Assembly (NCBI RefSeq): GCF_020616555.1 | Contig: NZ_CP085173.1 | Span: forward strand, 9,750,001-9,814,000 | DNA from: Streptomyces longhuiensis | GTDB taxonomy: Bacteria; Actinomycetota; Actinomycetes; Streptomycetales; Streptomycetaceae | Direction of reading: 5' to 3' | DNA length: 64,000 nucleotides | Part shown: piece after piece, positions 17,080-26,959 of the stretch | Layout of the letters: every line of letters starts with the position of its first letter | How positions within the stretch are numbered: the first letter of the stretch is position 1 | Program-made: the position numbers and the translations under genes | The notes under the pieces: model-generated | What the model saw: only the letters and a program-made list of their open reading frames with translations | What the model was told of the DNA's origin: nothing | The model's database searches: none

Positions 17080-17616
17080 TTACATCTCCCGGGCAGGGCG
17101 GAATTGATGTTGCTCCAGCGGGAACTCGTCCCAGAGAATCTGCGATCGGGCCTCGCCGCTCAGGACGGCGGTGAGGAACTGGGTCACGGTCATGTCATAG
17201 CGTTCCCAATCCTCCCCGGACTCGTCGTTGATCAGGATCGGGCGAGTGTCGGGCGTGTCACCGGGCTGGACGAGCCAGTACAGGTATTCGCCGTTGTCCG
17301 TGGTGGCCCAGCAGACCAGGCGGTTGCCATCGGCGTCCATCTCGGCGGGCTTGTCCTCGTACTGCCACAGCGCGTCATTGGCTTCCTCGCGCTCTGCGGA
17401 GATCTTGAGCTGGTCGTACACGTCGTTGGCGCAGCCCGGCTCCAGGAGCAGCAGGTAGCCGTCGACGAAGCCGCCTGCGTAGGTGGTGATGAGCTCTTTG
17501 TAGTCTGCGGGCAGCGCCGTGCCCAGGGCGGCTTCGGCGGCGTCCCAGTCGGGCGTCTGGGTGGGTGCGGAGGGCCGGGGCAGGACCTCGGTGAGCCGGT
17601 TCAGTTCGGGACTCAT
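17080..17616 (-). CDS. SMI1/KNR4 (SUKH) family immunity protein
   Basis: 178 residues. The SUKH signature is seen in 'AALGTALPADYKELITTYAG' near residues 30-50 and 'LVCWATTDNGEYLYWLVQPG' around 100-120. SUKH proteins neutralise polymorphic toxins, most often nucleases. Its ATG at 17616 lies 20 bp after the stop of the RHS toxin gene on the same strand, so it is the likely cognate immunity gene and part of the same transcript. Confidence 0.88.
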   Translation of the reverse strand: MSPELNRLTEVLPRPSAPTQTPDWDAAEAALGTALPADYKELITTYAGGFVDGYLLLLEPGCANDVYDQLKISAEREEANDALWQYEDKPAEMDADGNRLVCWATTDNGEYLYWLVQPGDTPDTRPILINDESGEDWERYDMTVTQFLTAVLSGEARSQILWDEFPLEQHQFRPAREM

Positions 17617-17636
17617 CTCGCGGTCAGTTCCTTTCG

Positions 17637-20600
17637 TCAGTGTTTGCGGTTCCAGATGGTGACGCTGTTGGTCCCGCCGCTGTCGCTGCCGTGCGGGTGC
17701 ATGGTGAAGCCCTTGTTGCCGTGGGCCTCGATGGTCACGCCGAGGGGAATCTTCGCATTACCGTCGGCGTAGATGGGCTTCACGCTGTACTGGATGATCT
17801 CGTCGTTGTCGCGGACCGCGTTGCGGACCTGGAGTTCGACTTGGCGCATCACGGGCGAGTTGGCGTAGCTGTGCATGGTGACGAAGTTGCGCGGGTCTTT
17901 GTTGGATCCGCCGATCATTGCGGCGAGCAGATGCGCCCGGTTGTAGCCCTTACCGGACTCCCAGCCGGCCGGGTCGACTTTGGGGCCGGTCTTCCCGCCC
18001 AGCATGTCGCGGGTGATGGTGGCGTGCATTGAGGTGGCCCGGTTGTGGGGGCCGAGGTCGCCGTACTGGACCCGGTCGCCCCAGGTGACGTCGGTTTCGT
18101 CGCACGGTTTGAGGCCCAGCGGGTCGCTGAGGGAATGCGGGTTTTCGACGTAGGCGACGGGGTTGGGGGCAGGCAGCAGCCCTAGCGGGTCCTGGGTGAG
18201 GTAGCGGGCGGATTCCGGGTCGTAATGGCGGAAGTAGTTGTGGTGCAGCCCCGTCTCGGGGTCGTAGTACTGGCCGGGAAACCGCAGCGGGGTGTACGCG
18301 GTGGCGCCCTTGTTCCAGGTGGTGGCGCCCCAGAGCGTGGCGCGGTTGCGCCAGGCGATGATGCCCGCTTCGTCCACGAGCTCGGTCGGGGTGCCGATCT
18401 GGTCGGTGACGATCGCGAAGAACCGCTGGTCGATGGCGTCCTGGGGCGCAGCGGCGAGTGACTTGGTTTCGGTCTGGGCGATCGGGACGCGGCCGTCGTG
18501 ATCCCACGTGAGCGTGATCAGCTCGGGCGAGCCGCTGCTGTGCACCGTCTGCTCGCACAGCGTGGCACCGTCCCAGGTGAACGTGGTGCGCTCGGTGACG
18601 GTCCTCCCGTCGGCGGCCATGCGCAGCTTCGTGGTGCGCCGGCCCAGTCCGTCGTAGGTGTACTGCCAGCGGGTGCCTTCCGGAGTGGTGACGGCGCTGA
18701 GCTGGTCGTCGGCGTTCCACTCGTAGCGCCAGGTGTCCGGCTTGCGGGACAGCCGGGTTTTCTGCCGCACCACGATGCGGCCGAGCGCGTCGTGCTCGTA
18801 GCGCACGCTCCCGGCGCGGGTGATCCGGGTGCCGGTGTAGGCACGCTCGCCGATGGCGTCGGGGCCCGCATGCCTGGTGGGCCAGGACGCCGCCGTCTGG
18901 TTCCCCATGACGTCATAGGCGTACGTCTCGCTCCAGTTCGCGGCGCGGACCGCGGTGACCCGCCCGGCCGCGTCGAGATCGAAGCGCCGGGGACCCGAGT
19001 GGAGGTCGTCGATGCCGGTGAGCTGACCGTCGGCCCGGTGGGAATACGTCCTGCGGTGCACGAGCTGCTGCTCGAGGCCCGCGGACACGGCCTGGACCAC
19101 GAGCCGCCCCGCAGGATTGTAGCTGCTGGTCAACGTGGCGAACTCGCCGATGCGGCGAGTGACTTCCCGCCCTGCAGCGTCGTAGGTGAAGTCGATGGCG
19201 CGCCCGGACACACTCATGCGCGCGGTGCCCTCGTCCGCGCCCTGCGTCCAAGTGGTGACGGTTCCGGACGGGGTGGTCCGGCTGCGGCGGCGCCCGGCAC
19301 GGTCGTGTGTGAACCGCAGCCTGGCGCCGTCCACGGCCTGCGCGGCGAGGCGTCCCGCGCTGTCGTACGTGAAGTCCAAGACGTGGTCCCGGGTGACAGC
19401 GCGGGTCATCCGGGACGCCACGTCGTAGTGGTACTGCGTGTGTTCGCCGTCTGCGTTTTTGCTGCTGAGCCGGCCGGCCGCGTCGAAGGTGTACGCGACG
19501 GTCGTGCCCGCGGCGTTCGTGCGGGAGACGGGCTGGCCCGCCGCGTCATAGGCGTAGCGGGACGTGAGGCCGTCGAAGTCGGTCTCGCAGATCAGCTGTC
19601 CGGCCGCGTCGTAGAGGTAACTCCATTTCAGGCCAAGCGAGTTGGTGACGTGGGTGAGGCGCTGCTCGGTGTCGTAGCGGAAGGTGTGCGTTGCCCCGTC
19701 GGGCGCAACGCGCGAGGCCGGCAGGTCAAAGGGACCATAGCTGTAGCGTGTGATGCCGCCGACCGGATCGGTGTGGCTGGTGCAGTTGCCCTCGCCGTCC
19801 CAGGCCCACGACTGGGTGGCTCCGTCGGCTGCGCAACGGCGCAGCATCCGGCCTTCCGCGTCCCACCACGTCGTGGTGAACTCCCCGAGCGGGTCCACGA
19901 GTTCGACGAGACGGCCGAACGCGTCGTAGCGGGAGCGGCTCGTCGCGCCGCTCGCGTCGGTGACCTCGGTGGGCAGCCCGGCCAAATTCGCCAGGGCGCT
20001 CACACGGCCTCCGGCCGCGTCGGTGGCCTGCGCCACAGCTCCGTTGGGGTGGTGAGTGAAACGCAGCGCGGCGCCGTCCGGGAAGACCTGAGCGGTTCGG
20101 TTGCCGCGCGTGTCGAACTCCTGGCGGATCCGGGCGCCGTCGGGGCCGATCAGTTCCACCGGCAGGTGCAGCTCGTTGTAGCCGATCCGGGTCGTCGCCC
20201 CGTCGGGTGTGGTGACCTGCACCAGGTCGCCTGCGTCGTCATACTCCCAGCGGGTGGTGCGATCGAGCGGGTCGGTGCGGGTCAGTAGACGGTCGTGGCG
20301 GTCCCAGGTCTGGGTGGTGATGTGGCCGAGCGGGTCGGTGATCGCGACGATCTGGCCGAGCCGGTTGGCGCGGTAGACCGTGACATTACCGAGGGAGTCG
20401 GTATACGTGGCGATGGTGGCGCCGTCCGCGTCAGGGCCCCCGTAGATGAGGCGAGCGTCCAGGATTCCGTCTGTACCCCGGGTGGCGACGACTCGGTGCT
20501 GCTCGTCGTACGCATACGTGTACGCGGTGTCATTGCTGTCGTGCCAGTGGGTTATTCGATGGTCCGCGTCGTAGCCCAGGTGCAGGGGCGCGTCGACAGC

Positions 20601-22334
20601 GTTGCGGACCTCAGTGAGATCCCCCGCGTGGTCGTAGCAAAAGGCCCGTACGCGAACCGGCCCGTTATCGGTGAGCATCGACAGGGCGGTGACGCGAGAC
20701 TGGTCGGAGTCGACCTGCACACGGTAGCCGCCGCTGTGGGTGACAGTCAGGGGGACGTCGTGCTCGTCGCGCTCCACAGTGACCGCGTTGCCGTTACGGT
20801 CCTCAACACAAGCCAGCCACCACACACCGCCCTGCGCCGTGGCGCGTTCGAAGTGCCGGATCAGCCCGGAGTGCGGGTCCTGCACGGTCAAAACGTAGCT
20901 GCTGTCGCGCGTCACGTAGGCGAGCGGCAGAGGCTCTCCCTGGGCCGGATCCACCCAGTCACCAGGCAGGTCGGGCAGGCGCGGATAAGCAAGCGCGGAG
21001 CCATCCTCCCGATACCACCACAATCCGCCCAACGACTCATCCTCTTCAAGACGTTCGTCGAGTGTGGAGGCCCATGACGGACCAAAGGAGCGTCCCGCGG
21101 CGTAGCCGGACAGATGCGTGCGGCGCAGAGCCAAGGGCAGCACACCGGGCAGGTCAATGTCGGTCTGGGCGAGGATCATCTGTCCGGTGGCCATGTCGAT
21201 CGGGTCGCCGCAGGTGAACTTGTTCTTCAACGACCGTGCTTGCTGGGCCAGTTGGGCGGAGGCCAACTTCAGTCTGTCGCGCACGTTCTTGCCGTGGCCG
21301 CCATACCCGCCCGACTGACCGTCGCCGCCCTCACCGCGGGCCTTCTTCCCGCCCTCGATGGCATTGACCTTGTCGCGGACGTCGTGGTCCTTGCCCTTGT
21401 GGGTCCGGGACGCGCCCTTGACCCGCTCCGGAACGGTCTCGGTGATGTGCGTGCTGATCTTCTTCAGGGCCTTCTCCGAGCCCTTGATCGCGCCGTGCAG
21501 CACGCTGTCGAAGGCCTTCGTGAAGGGGTCGCGGCCCTTGCTGCGGCCGAACGCGCCCTTGACCCGGCCCAGCGGGTCGGAGGCAGCCGTGTGCATGTCG
21601 CTGCCGTGCCGGGACACCTTGCCCGCGCCGTCCTCGAACTCGACGTGATTGATACGGGTGACCTTGTCCGGGCCAGTATTGGCATCGCCGGCCGAGTCAA
21701 GATGCATTCCGCCCTTGCCGCCGTGCCCGCCACCGGCGCCACCGTTGGCCGGCGGCATGTGGAACGCGCCGTCCGCCAGGTCCAGGACCATGTCCTCGAC
21801 CATCGCCTCCAGCTTCGCATTGACCGGCTCGGTGAGCTTCGAGATCACCTCGTCGACGATCCGGTCGACCGCTTCGTCGACGATCCGCTTGACCACCTGA
21901 CGCATCGCCTGGATCTCGGCCGCACCGAGAATCGCCGACAGACCGCCCGTCACCCAGGCGAGCCCGATGGACAGGCCCACCGAGCCTGCCATGATGGCGA
22001 GTTCGGCCTCGGCCTTGTGCTTCATCCACTCGATGATCTCGGCGAGGACGTCACAGGCGTCCGCGAACAGCCGGGCCAGCTCAGGGAGCTTCTCCAGGTG
22101 ACTGGCCTTGATCTGGTTCCAGTGCTTCTCCATGGAGTCGACGGCCCAGCCCTCGGAGGAGGACAGGATCCGGGAGAACGCCTTGTGCGCGTCGCCGCCG
22201 TGTCCCTCGAACTTCTCCGCGAACTCCCGCATGGCGTCTGCCATTTCGCGGTAGTCGTCCTCGTCGACGTTCGGGAAATTGATCCCGATGAAGTCCAGGA
22301 TCTCGTCCAGCCAGCCCGGAATCGTGTAACCCAT
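17637..22334 (-). CDS. RHS-repeat polymorphic toxin with C-terminal nuclease-like domain
   Basis: The start is the ATG at 22334 (GGAGAGG site), giving 1,565 residues; the open frame upstream of it has no coding character. Residues 1-170 are helical with an 'MGYTIPGWLDEILDFIGINF' opening and a hydrophobic segment near 105-140, resembling WXG-like N-termini of exported toxins. A basic Gly-rich linker leads to DUF6531 ('CGDPIDMATGQMILAQTDID', about 350-430), then many YD repeats to about 1380, and the RHS core end 'NYFRHYDPESARYLTQDPLG'. The tip, about 157 residues after 'DPLGL', has 'GKGYNRAHLLAAMIGGSNKD' and 'RNFVTMHSYANSPVM', as in DNA/RNA non-specific endonucleases (catalytic His near residue 1468). 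The SUKH gene downstream fits immunity. Confidence 0.92.
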   Translation of the reverse strand: MGYTIPGWLDEILDFIGINFPNVDEDDYREMADAMREFAEKFEGHGGDAHKAFSRILSSSEGWAVDSMEKHWNQIKASHLEKLPELARLFADACDVLAEIIEWMKHKAEAELAIMAGSVGLSIGLAWVTGGLSAILGAAEIQAMRQVVKRIVDEAVDRIVDEVISKLTEPVNAKLEAMVEDMVLDLADGAFHMPPANGGAGGGHGGKGGMHLDSAGDANTGPDKVTRINHVEFEDGAGKVSRHGSDMHTAASDPLGRVKGAFGRSKGRDPFTKAFDSVLHGAIKGSEKALKKISTHITETVPERVKGASRTHKGKDHDVRDKVNAIEGGKKARGEGGDGQSGGYGGHGKNVRDRLKLASAQLAQQARSLKNKFTCGDPIDMATGQMILAQTDIDLPGVLPLALRRTHLSGYAAGRSFGPSWASTLDERLEEDESLGGLWWYREDGSALAYPRLPDLPGDWVDPAQGEPLPLAYVTRDSSYVLTVQDPHSGLIRHFERATAQGGVWWLACVEDRNGNAVTVERDEHDVPLTVTHSGGYRVQVDSDQSRVTALSMLTDNGPVRVRAFCYDHAGDLTEVRNAVDAPLHLGYDADHRITHWHDSNDTAYTYAYDEQHRVVATRGTDGILDARLIYGGPDADGATIATYTDSLGNVTVYRANRLGQIVAITDPLGHITTQTWDRHDRLLTRTDPLDRTTRWEYDDAGDLVQVTTPDGATTRIGYNELHLPVELIGPDGARIRQEFDTRGNRTAQVFPDGAALRFTHHPNGAVAQATDAAGGRVSALANLAGLPTEVTDASGATSRSRYDAFGRLVELVDPLGEFTTTWWDAEGRMLRRCAADGATQSWAWDGEGNCTSHTDPVGGITRYSYGPFDLPASRVAPDGATHTFRYDTEQRLTHVTNSLGLKWSYLYDAAGQLICETDFDGLTSRYAYDAAGQPVSRTNAAGTTVAYTFDAAGRLSSKNADGEHTQYHYDVASRMTRAVTRDHVLDFTYDSAGRLAAQAVDGARLRFTHDRAGRRRSRTTPSGTVTTWTQGADEGTARMSVSGRAIDFTYDAAGREVTRRIGEFATLTSSYNPAGRLVVQAVSAGLEQQLVHRRTYSHRADGQLTGIDDLHSGPRRFDLDAAGRVTAVRAANWSETYAYDVMGNQTAASWPTRHAGPDAIGERAYTGTRITRAGSVRYEHDALGRIVVRQKTRLSRKPDTWRYEWNADDQLSAVTTPEGTRWQYTYDGLGRRTTKLRMAADGRTVTERTTFTWDGATLCEQTVHSSGSPELITLTWDHDGRVPIAQTETKSLAAAPQDAIDQRFFAIVTDQIGTPTELVDEAGIIAWRNRATLWGATTWNKGATAYTPLRFPGQYYDPETGLHHNYFRHYDPESARYLTQDPLGLLPAPNPVAYVENPHSLSDPLGLKPCDETDVTWGDRVQYGDLGPHNRATSMHATITRDMLGGKTGPKVDPAGWESGKGYNRAHLLAAMIGGSNKDPRNFVTMHSYANSPVMRQVELQVRNAVRDNDEIIQYSVKPIYADGNAKIPLGVTIEAHGNKGFTMHPHGSDSGGTNSVTIWNRKH

Positions 22335-22527
22335 CCCCGTACCTCTCCCCGTGCCCCACGCCCTTGATCGCAGGCGCACAGTTGCTGCGCATGCGATCAA
22401 GAACCCTAGTGGACGGCACTGACGCAAGTGAAAGCGGCAAGCCAGCCGTTCTGGACACGCACCATGCCGCCGAAGCTTCGCGGTCAGGGCAGCGGGGGAC
22501 CAGCGCATGACGTGCAAGGCGTAGGAA

Positions 22528-22815
22528 TTGTCCGGTGCGAAGGCCGCCGTAGGCCGGGCCTCGGTCATCGCGGACAGCGGCTACCGGGGCACCGGCCTGC
22601 TCATCCCGCACCGCCGCGAACGCGGACAGACCGAACTGCCTGCATGGAAGGAGGAACACAACACCTCCCACCGCACGGTCCGGGCCCGCGTCGAGCACGT
22701 CTTCGCGCGGAAGAAGACCCGGAAGATCCTTCGCGACTGCCGTCTGAAGGGCGACGACGTTCACACCGCGATGCTCGGCATCGCCCACCTCCACTCCCTC
22801 GCCCTCACGAGATAG
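22528..22815 (+). mobile_element. IS5-family transposase C-terminal fragment
   Basis: 'ASVIADSGYRGTGLLIPHRR' and 'TVRARVEHVFARKKTRKILR' then 'AMLGIAHLHSLALTR' are the C-terminal DDE region (including the last Glu of 'RVEHVF') of an IS5-like transposase. The 5' half is missing. It lies 190 bp upstream of the RHS gene, divergently oriented. Confidence 0.75.
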
Positions 22816-23016
22816 CTCCCGCCCCATCAAAGACCTTGGCGTGCGTGACGCCAGCACTGCGTCCTCCACGCGAAGGGCAGCCTCCGGGTGCGACGGGGCC
22901 AGTTAGGGCCGATCCTGGTGGCAGGGCCATGTCGGCCCCCGGCCGGCGGCGAACCGACGGCTGACTGCCGCCGTGCCGGAGAAGTGAGGGATACCCGCAG
23001 AAGGGATGACGGGATC

Positions 23017-23742
23017 ATGGCGGACAACCTCGTTGGCAAGTCACAACAGGACGGGATCTCCGGGGTCTATGGCGGAAACGACGTTAACGGCAACGGCGTT
23101 GTCGGGGAAACAAATGGCACAGGTCACGGAGTCTTTGGCCAGAGCGCAACGGGTCATGGAGTGGCCGGAAGGGCATGGGCTTTCGGCAAACTCGGGGTCT
23201 GGGGTTTTTTCACCGACAGCAAGGAAACCCCTCGAGATGGTGCGCACTTCGTAGTTCCCGCCTCTGCCGGTGTCAAGGGAACAACGGCCAATGAGGCTTC
23301 AGTTGGCACAGATCCTCAGCTCGGGCTGAAGACAGTATCGGGTGTCGTAGGAGAAGTAACTCTGCCGGGACCCGGGTTTGGATACGGAGTCCTCGGGCTG
23401 GGGCACAACGACGAGGGTGTCGTCGGTTGGAGCGAAAAAGGAGCCGGCGGAAGTTTCGTCGGCTTGAAAGGTCCGGGCATCACTGCGAAGTCCGAGGAGC
23501 GCGGACAGATCCAGCTCGTACCCAGAGAGGTTGCCTTCGGCGCGGACGCTCAAGGAAATCCCCGCCCGAAACTGCCGAAATTCGCAAAGGCCGGAGAGAT
23601 GGCGATGGTCACCAAGGAGGGCAAGTGCAGTCTCTGGCTGTGCGTCAATTCTTGGCGGGCTGGCGGCGGCGTAGTTCCGCAAACGGACGCCCGTTGGGCA
23701 GAGGTGAAGCTGGGTGCTGCGTTCAGTGGCGAGACGGGCTGA
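23017..23742 (+). CDS. Glycine-rich repeat protein, beta-helix-like (241 aa)
   Basis: ATG at 23017. The N-terminal half is a series of short Gly repeats of the type 'GNGVVGETNGTGHGVFGQSA', which usually fold as stacked beta turns in surface or tail proteins. The middle repeats the theme ('GFGYGVLGLGHNDEGVVGWS'), and the C-terminus has 'LCVNSWRAGGG'. There is no signal peptide or membrane segment. The gene has somewhat lower GC and more A-rich codons than its neighbours (AAA, GGA, ACA), which hints at recent transfer. The function is unknown; phage or secretion-related structural roles are conceivable. Confidence 0.7.
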   Translation: MADNLVGKSQQDGISGVYGGNDVNGNGVVGETNGTGHGVFGQSATGHGVAGRAWAFGKLGVWGFFTDSKETPRDGAHFVVPASAGVKGTTANEASVGTDPQLGLKTVSGVVGEVTLPGPGFGYGVLGLGHNDEGVVGWSEKGAGGSFVGLKGPGITAKSEERGQIQLVPREVAFGADAQGNPRPKLPKFAKAGEMAMVTKEGKCSLWLCVNSWRAGGGVVPQTDARWAEVKLGAAFSGETG

Positions 23743-23954
23743 CCGCGGGGCGTCGTTTTGCTTTGCGTAGAACCGGCTGAGCGACAAGCCGTGGTTCACG
23801 GACCACCAGCCAAAGTCCCTACACCTCTTGGTCCAGCGCCAGCCGAGAATACAACCATGGCCGAAGAAGGGCACAACCAGGCAGCAGACGCTCATTCCTG
23901 TCATGCGCGGCCGAGGTAACTCGGCCGCTGGACCTCGGCCACACGGTCGACCTG

Positions 23955-24245
23955 CCGGAAGACCGACGCGCGCGGCACCTGCCCCATGTGGTACGCAAGC
24001 CGCTACTCGAACGCCCCAGCCTGCCCGAAGAGTTCTTCGCCCCGTTGACAGCCACAACCATCTACGACCCGGCCCCCAGTTTCTGCCGCTGGTTCGTCGA
24101 GCCGGCGCTCTACGCATTCGGACGCCGCCAGGTCATGACGGCACTGCTCGACGATGTGTGGAGGGATACGGGCGCACAGAGAGCGGGCCTGGTACTGCGC
24201 GCACGTGCCGCTGCGCGCGGACCGGCTCTCCGGTCTACGCACCCG
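23955..24245 (+). pseudogene. Frameshifted hypothetical protein fragment
   Basis: One frame reads 'VRKPLLERPSLPEEFFAPLT' and 'PAPSFCRWFVEPALYAFGRR'; the coding character then shifts to another frame ('AWYCAHVPLRADRLSGLRTR'). I recall similar proteins in Streptomyces with an 'AWYWAxVPLR' motif that are intact over this junction, but their function is unknown. The 3' part is not found, so the gene is dead. Confidence 0.45.
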
Positions 24246-24338
24246 GTGGGAGTCGTGACCCAAGCTCGCATACGCGCTTTGGGCCTGGCCACGCTCGACG
24301 CTTGGACCCGAGACCTCCCTGACACTCTGCGCTGGTAG

Positions 24339-24741
24339 CGCGCCATGGGGTTACTCGAGAGCGACCACTACCCGCACGCTATGCGAACTACTACACCGAG
24401 CCCGGGGAACCGGACCGTGCCATAGGAAGTCGTCGACAGGGCCTGAAACCGATGGCTGCTTTCCTGCACGCCAACATCGGCGAAGAACGGTCACTGGGGA
24501 CCGAGATGGCCCTGGACCGACACCATCACCCAGGCAATCGATCGCCTCCAGGCCCTGCCGAACCCCGGCTGACCAGCTACTTCGACCGTCCCAACAACCG
24601 CACCACCCCCGGAGAGCGCAACCCGCCCACCCGACGCGACAACCGGGCCCTCACCCTGCCCCACTGCCGGAAAACCGTCACCCCACAGGGGCAGAGCCCC
24701 CGTCAGCGAACCGACGAGGACTCATGAACGATCGAGGCTAG
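24339..24741 (+). other. Gene-poor stretch
   Basis: About 400 bp in which only a 17-codon piece, 'DTITQAIDRLQALPNPG', at roughly 24518-24573 has coding character. It is probably debris of the gene before it. No promoter or terminator of the following zinc-ribbon gene can be singled out. Confidence 0.35.
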
Positions 24742-25947
24742 ATGCTGAATGCCGGATGCTCGCCATGGATCCTTCTAACGATTCATCAAATCTTCGCATC
24801 CTCGACTGGCAATCGGCTGCGGGGTGTACGCGAGGCGTGGCACGGTGTTAGTGAGGGGCTTAGTCCTTGCACGACCGGTTCGCTCAACGAGGGGTGGGAA
24901 CGGACCTTGAGATTTTTCCGCGATCGAGGTTCGCGGGGAGACGCGAAACGGCAGGGCTCAGAGCGGGATGCGCCTGCACGTGTTTTTACCTTCAGGGTGC
25001 AGGTGGAGCGGCGTCACGGCGGCTGGGTGAATCTCTTGGATCAGGCAGGGGCGTTAGCCGACCGACACCAGGGCGTCGTCGAAGCACGCGAATCTGACTT
25101 GGCCAGCCTCGCCTGGCAGATCATCGAGCGTCTCGGTGGGACGTGGGCGGGGTGTCGCGTGGTCTTTTTCGCTGGCGACCGGCGTCAGAACCAGTCGTTG
25201 CACGAGGGCGATGTCTTCGGGATCGTCGGGATGGGCGAGCGCCAACTCGTCTCCGGCCCCGCACATCCCGAGTGCGGTCGGCCGACCGAGCCGAACGGTT
25301 CGGGGGGTGACAGCTTGGCGGACGGACAGTTGGTCGAATGCGGGGCCTGTCGAAACGAGGTCACCGTAAGGCAGGTACCGGAGCGGACCATGGTGCTCTC
25401 GACGCCTGAGACCTTGCGCGGCACCGCGCTCAACTGCCAACGCTGTGGTCGCATTCTCTGCATCGACTGCGTGTTTCCGGTCGTCGACATTCCCGTCGAG
25501 CCCCAACACCCGCAGTGCGATCGCTGCGGTGGTGATGTGGGCTCGGTCGGAGAACAGAGCTGTCAGATCACGATCCAGGGGACCCGTCGTCAAACGGCTC
25601 AGTCGGTTTCGCCCCCGTCTCGTCCGCCGTCGCGGCCAAGACAAGCGACTCTCGAGGGTGATCGGACGGCGCCTCGGGCTTCGTATGCCGGTCTTACGGC
25701 CGCCGAGCTTGTAGACCGGTTCGTGGCCTGCCGTATGGCGGGGCGCGTCGAAGACCCAGGTATACGGGGAATCCTCGACTGGTTGCGCCGGGACTACGGT
25801 CATCCTTCCAGCCCCTTCGCTGCCTCGTTGGAGAGGCTCGCTTTTGGCGCCTCCGGCCCTGCTCTCTTCCAAGAGGGGATGGAACCCGACGAGGTGGAGA
25901 TCATCAAGACGGTCATGCAGCGCATTGACGGCAGCCGATGGGATTAG
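24742..25947 (+). CDS. Zinc-ribbon protein of the CHAT-associated cluster (up to 401 aa)
   Basis: The start is uncertain: the ATG at 24742 is the longest choice, while TTG near 24916 or GTG at 24997 would remove a poorly coding N-terminus. From about residue 85 there is an alpha/beta region ('VFTFRVQVERRHGGWVNLLD', 'VVFFAGDRRQNQSLHEGDVF'). A zinc-binding module follows: CxxC (ECGACRNE), CxxC (NCQRCGRI), CxxC (LCIDC) and CxxC (QCDRCGGD). The C-terminus is helical and acidic ('LTAAELVDRFVACRMAGRVE'). It lies 14 bp before a second zinc-ribbon gene with a shared transcript. The protein may be a sensor or adaptor; no enzyme motif is visible. Confidence 0.75.
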   Translation: MLNAGCSPWILLTIHQIFASSTGNRLRGVREAWHGVSEGLSPCTTGSLNEGWERTLRFFRDRGSRGDAKRQGSERDAPARVFTFRVQVERRHGGWVNLLDQAGALADRHQGVVEARESDLASLAWQIIERLGGTWAGCRVVFFAGDRRQNQSLHEGDVFGIVGMGERQLVSGPAHPECGRPTEPNGSGGDSLADGQLVECGACRNEVTVRQVPERTMVLSTPETLRGTALNCQRCGRILCIDCVFPVVDIPVEPQHPQCDRCGGDVGSVGEQSCQITIQGTRRQTAQSVSPPSRPPSRPRQATLEGDRTAPRASYAGLTAAELVDRFVACRMAGRVEDPGIRGILDWLRRDYGHPSSPFAASLERLAFGASGPALFQEGMEPDEVEIIKTVMQRIDGSRWD

Positions 25948-25961
25948 GAGAAGGATCCGCC

Positions 25962-26930
25962 GTGTCACCACAGGAAAGCCGGAGAGCGACGGGACCTGCC
26001 GGACAGCGTGAGGGTTGCCCTCATGCTCCGCATGACCACGCGTGCGGTCCGCTGCATGGTGGTCACTGTGCGCTTGAGCACCCGGGTGGTTGCGAGGCGG
26101 TCCATCCGATCTGCCCGGCCTGTTACGCCGCCCACCCGGACATCATCGTGCCCTCGGTCGCGGCAGCCGTGGCGCGGGAGGGCGTCCATTTCGCCGGTTG
26201 CAGCGAGTGTGAACAGCGCACATTCCAGTACGACGCGGACCTGTTCTGCAGGGTGTGCAGATGGTTCGTGCCAGACGTCAACGAGAGACTGGCCGAACGC
26301 TACGCCGCGCAGGCCGGCTCCTTGCCGCTGGATCCGGGAATCTGCCCAGGGTGTCACGTGTCAGGGGCGAAGCCCGCAATCAGTTTTCCGTTCCAGTGCT
26401 CAGTCTGCGGATCAGCCCGTAGGCTCAGTCAGCGCGACGTGCCCAAGACAGGCGAGTTGTCCGCGCTGTGCGACGAGTGCGGCGGGTCGACTCGTATTCC
26501 GACGACCGTTTGGTGCCCGGAATGCCAGCTCAACCTGCGCAACCTCACTCAGATCACGGAGCTGATCAAGGAGGCAAACGAGGTCCAGGTCCCGGTGGGG
26601 GACAACGTCAAGGAACCGCTGCTGGACCAGGTTGCGCGCAGGGTGGGTGCGCTGGCCATGGCCAGCGAGCGACGGTTCCGCAGCCTTACCGAGGTTCAGC
26701 AGAACCTGATCATCGACGCGAGACATCTGGATATCGTCCTATTCAGCGACGGACGGGTCGAGGAGTGGATACTTGACACGGTCAAGCTGCGCTCGATCGG
26801 GTACCGGCTGCACCGGGAAGGCGGCATGCGCCTCATGCAGGACGTGCACGCGCGCGTGAGCGTGCACAATCGCGAGGTGGCGAGGAGCGTCGATATGTGG
26901 TGGGACAAGATCGGCGACTGGCAGTCCTGA
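25962..26930 (+). CDS. Multi-zinc-ribbon protein of the CHAT-associated cluster (322 aa)
   Basis: GTG at 25962 with AGGAGAAGGA at 25945-25954. The first ~190 residues hold many Cys and His pairs: 'CPHAPHDHACGPLHGGHC' (treble-clef or B-box-like), 'CPACYAAH', 'CSECEQ', 'CRVC', 'CPGCH', 'CSVC', 'CDEC' and 'CPEC', enough for four or five zinc sites. The C-terminal ~130 residues are helical ('LLDQVARRVGALAMASERRF', 'MRLMQDVHARVSVHNREVAR') and could pack against a partner. It follows the other zinc-ribbon gene in an apparent two-gene operon that converges on the membrane-protein operon. Confidence 0.82.
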   Translation: MSPQESRRATGPAGQREGCPHAPHDHACGPLHGGHCALEHPGGCEAVHPICPACYAAHPDIIVPSVAAAVAREGVHFAGCSECEQRTFQYDADLFCRVCRWFVPDVNERLAERYAAQAGSLPLDPGICPGCHVSGAKPAISFPFQCSVCGSARRLSQRDVPKTGELSALCDECGGSTRIPTTVWCPECQLNLRNLTQITELIKEANEVQVPVGDNVKEPLLDQVARRVGALAMASERRFRSLTEVQQNLIIDARHLDIVLFSDGRVEEWILDTVKLRSIGYRLHREGGMRLMQDVHARVSVHNREVARSVDMWWDKIGDWQS

Positions 26931-26959
26931 ACACACGATGGCCGTGGCAGAAGCCGGAC

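Noticed and set aside
18498..22367. Long plus-strand frames opposite the RHS gene
   Set aside because: They are mirror frames of the YD repeats; the plus-strand readings have no domain and no start signal.
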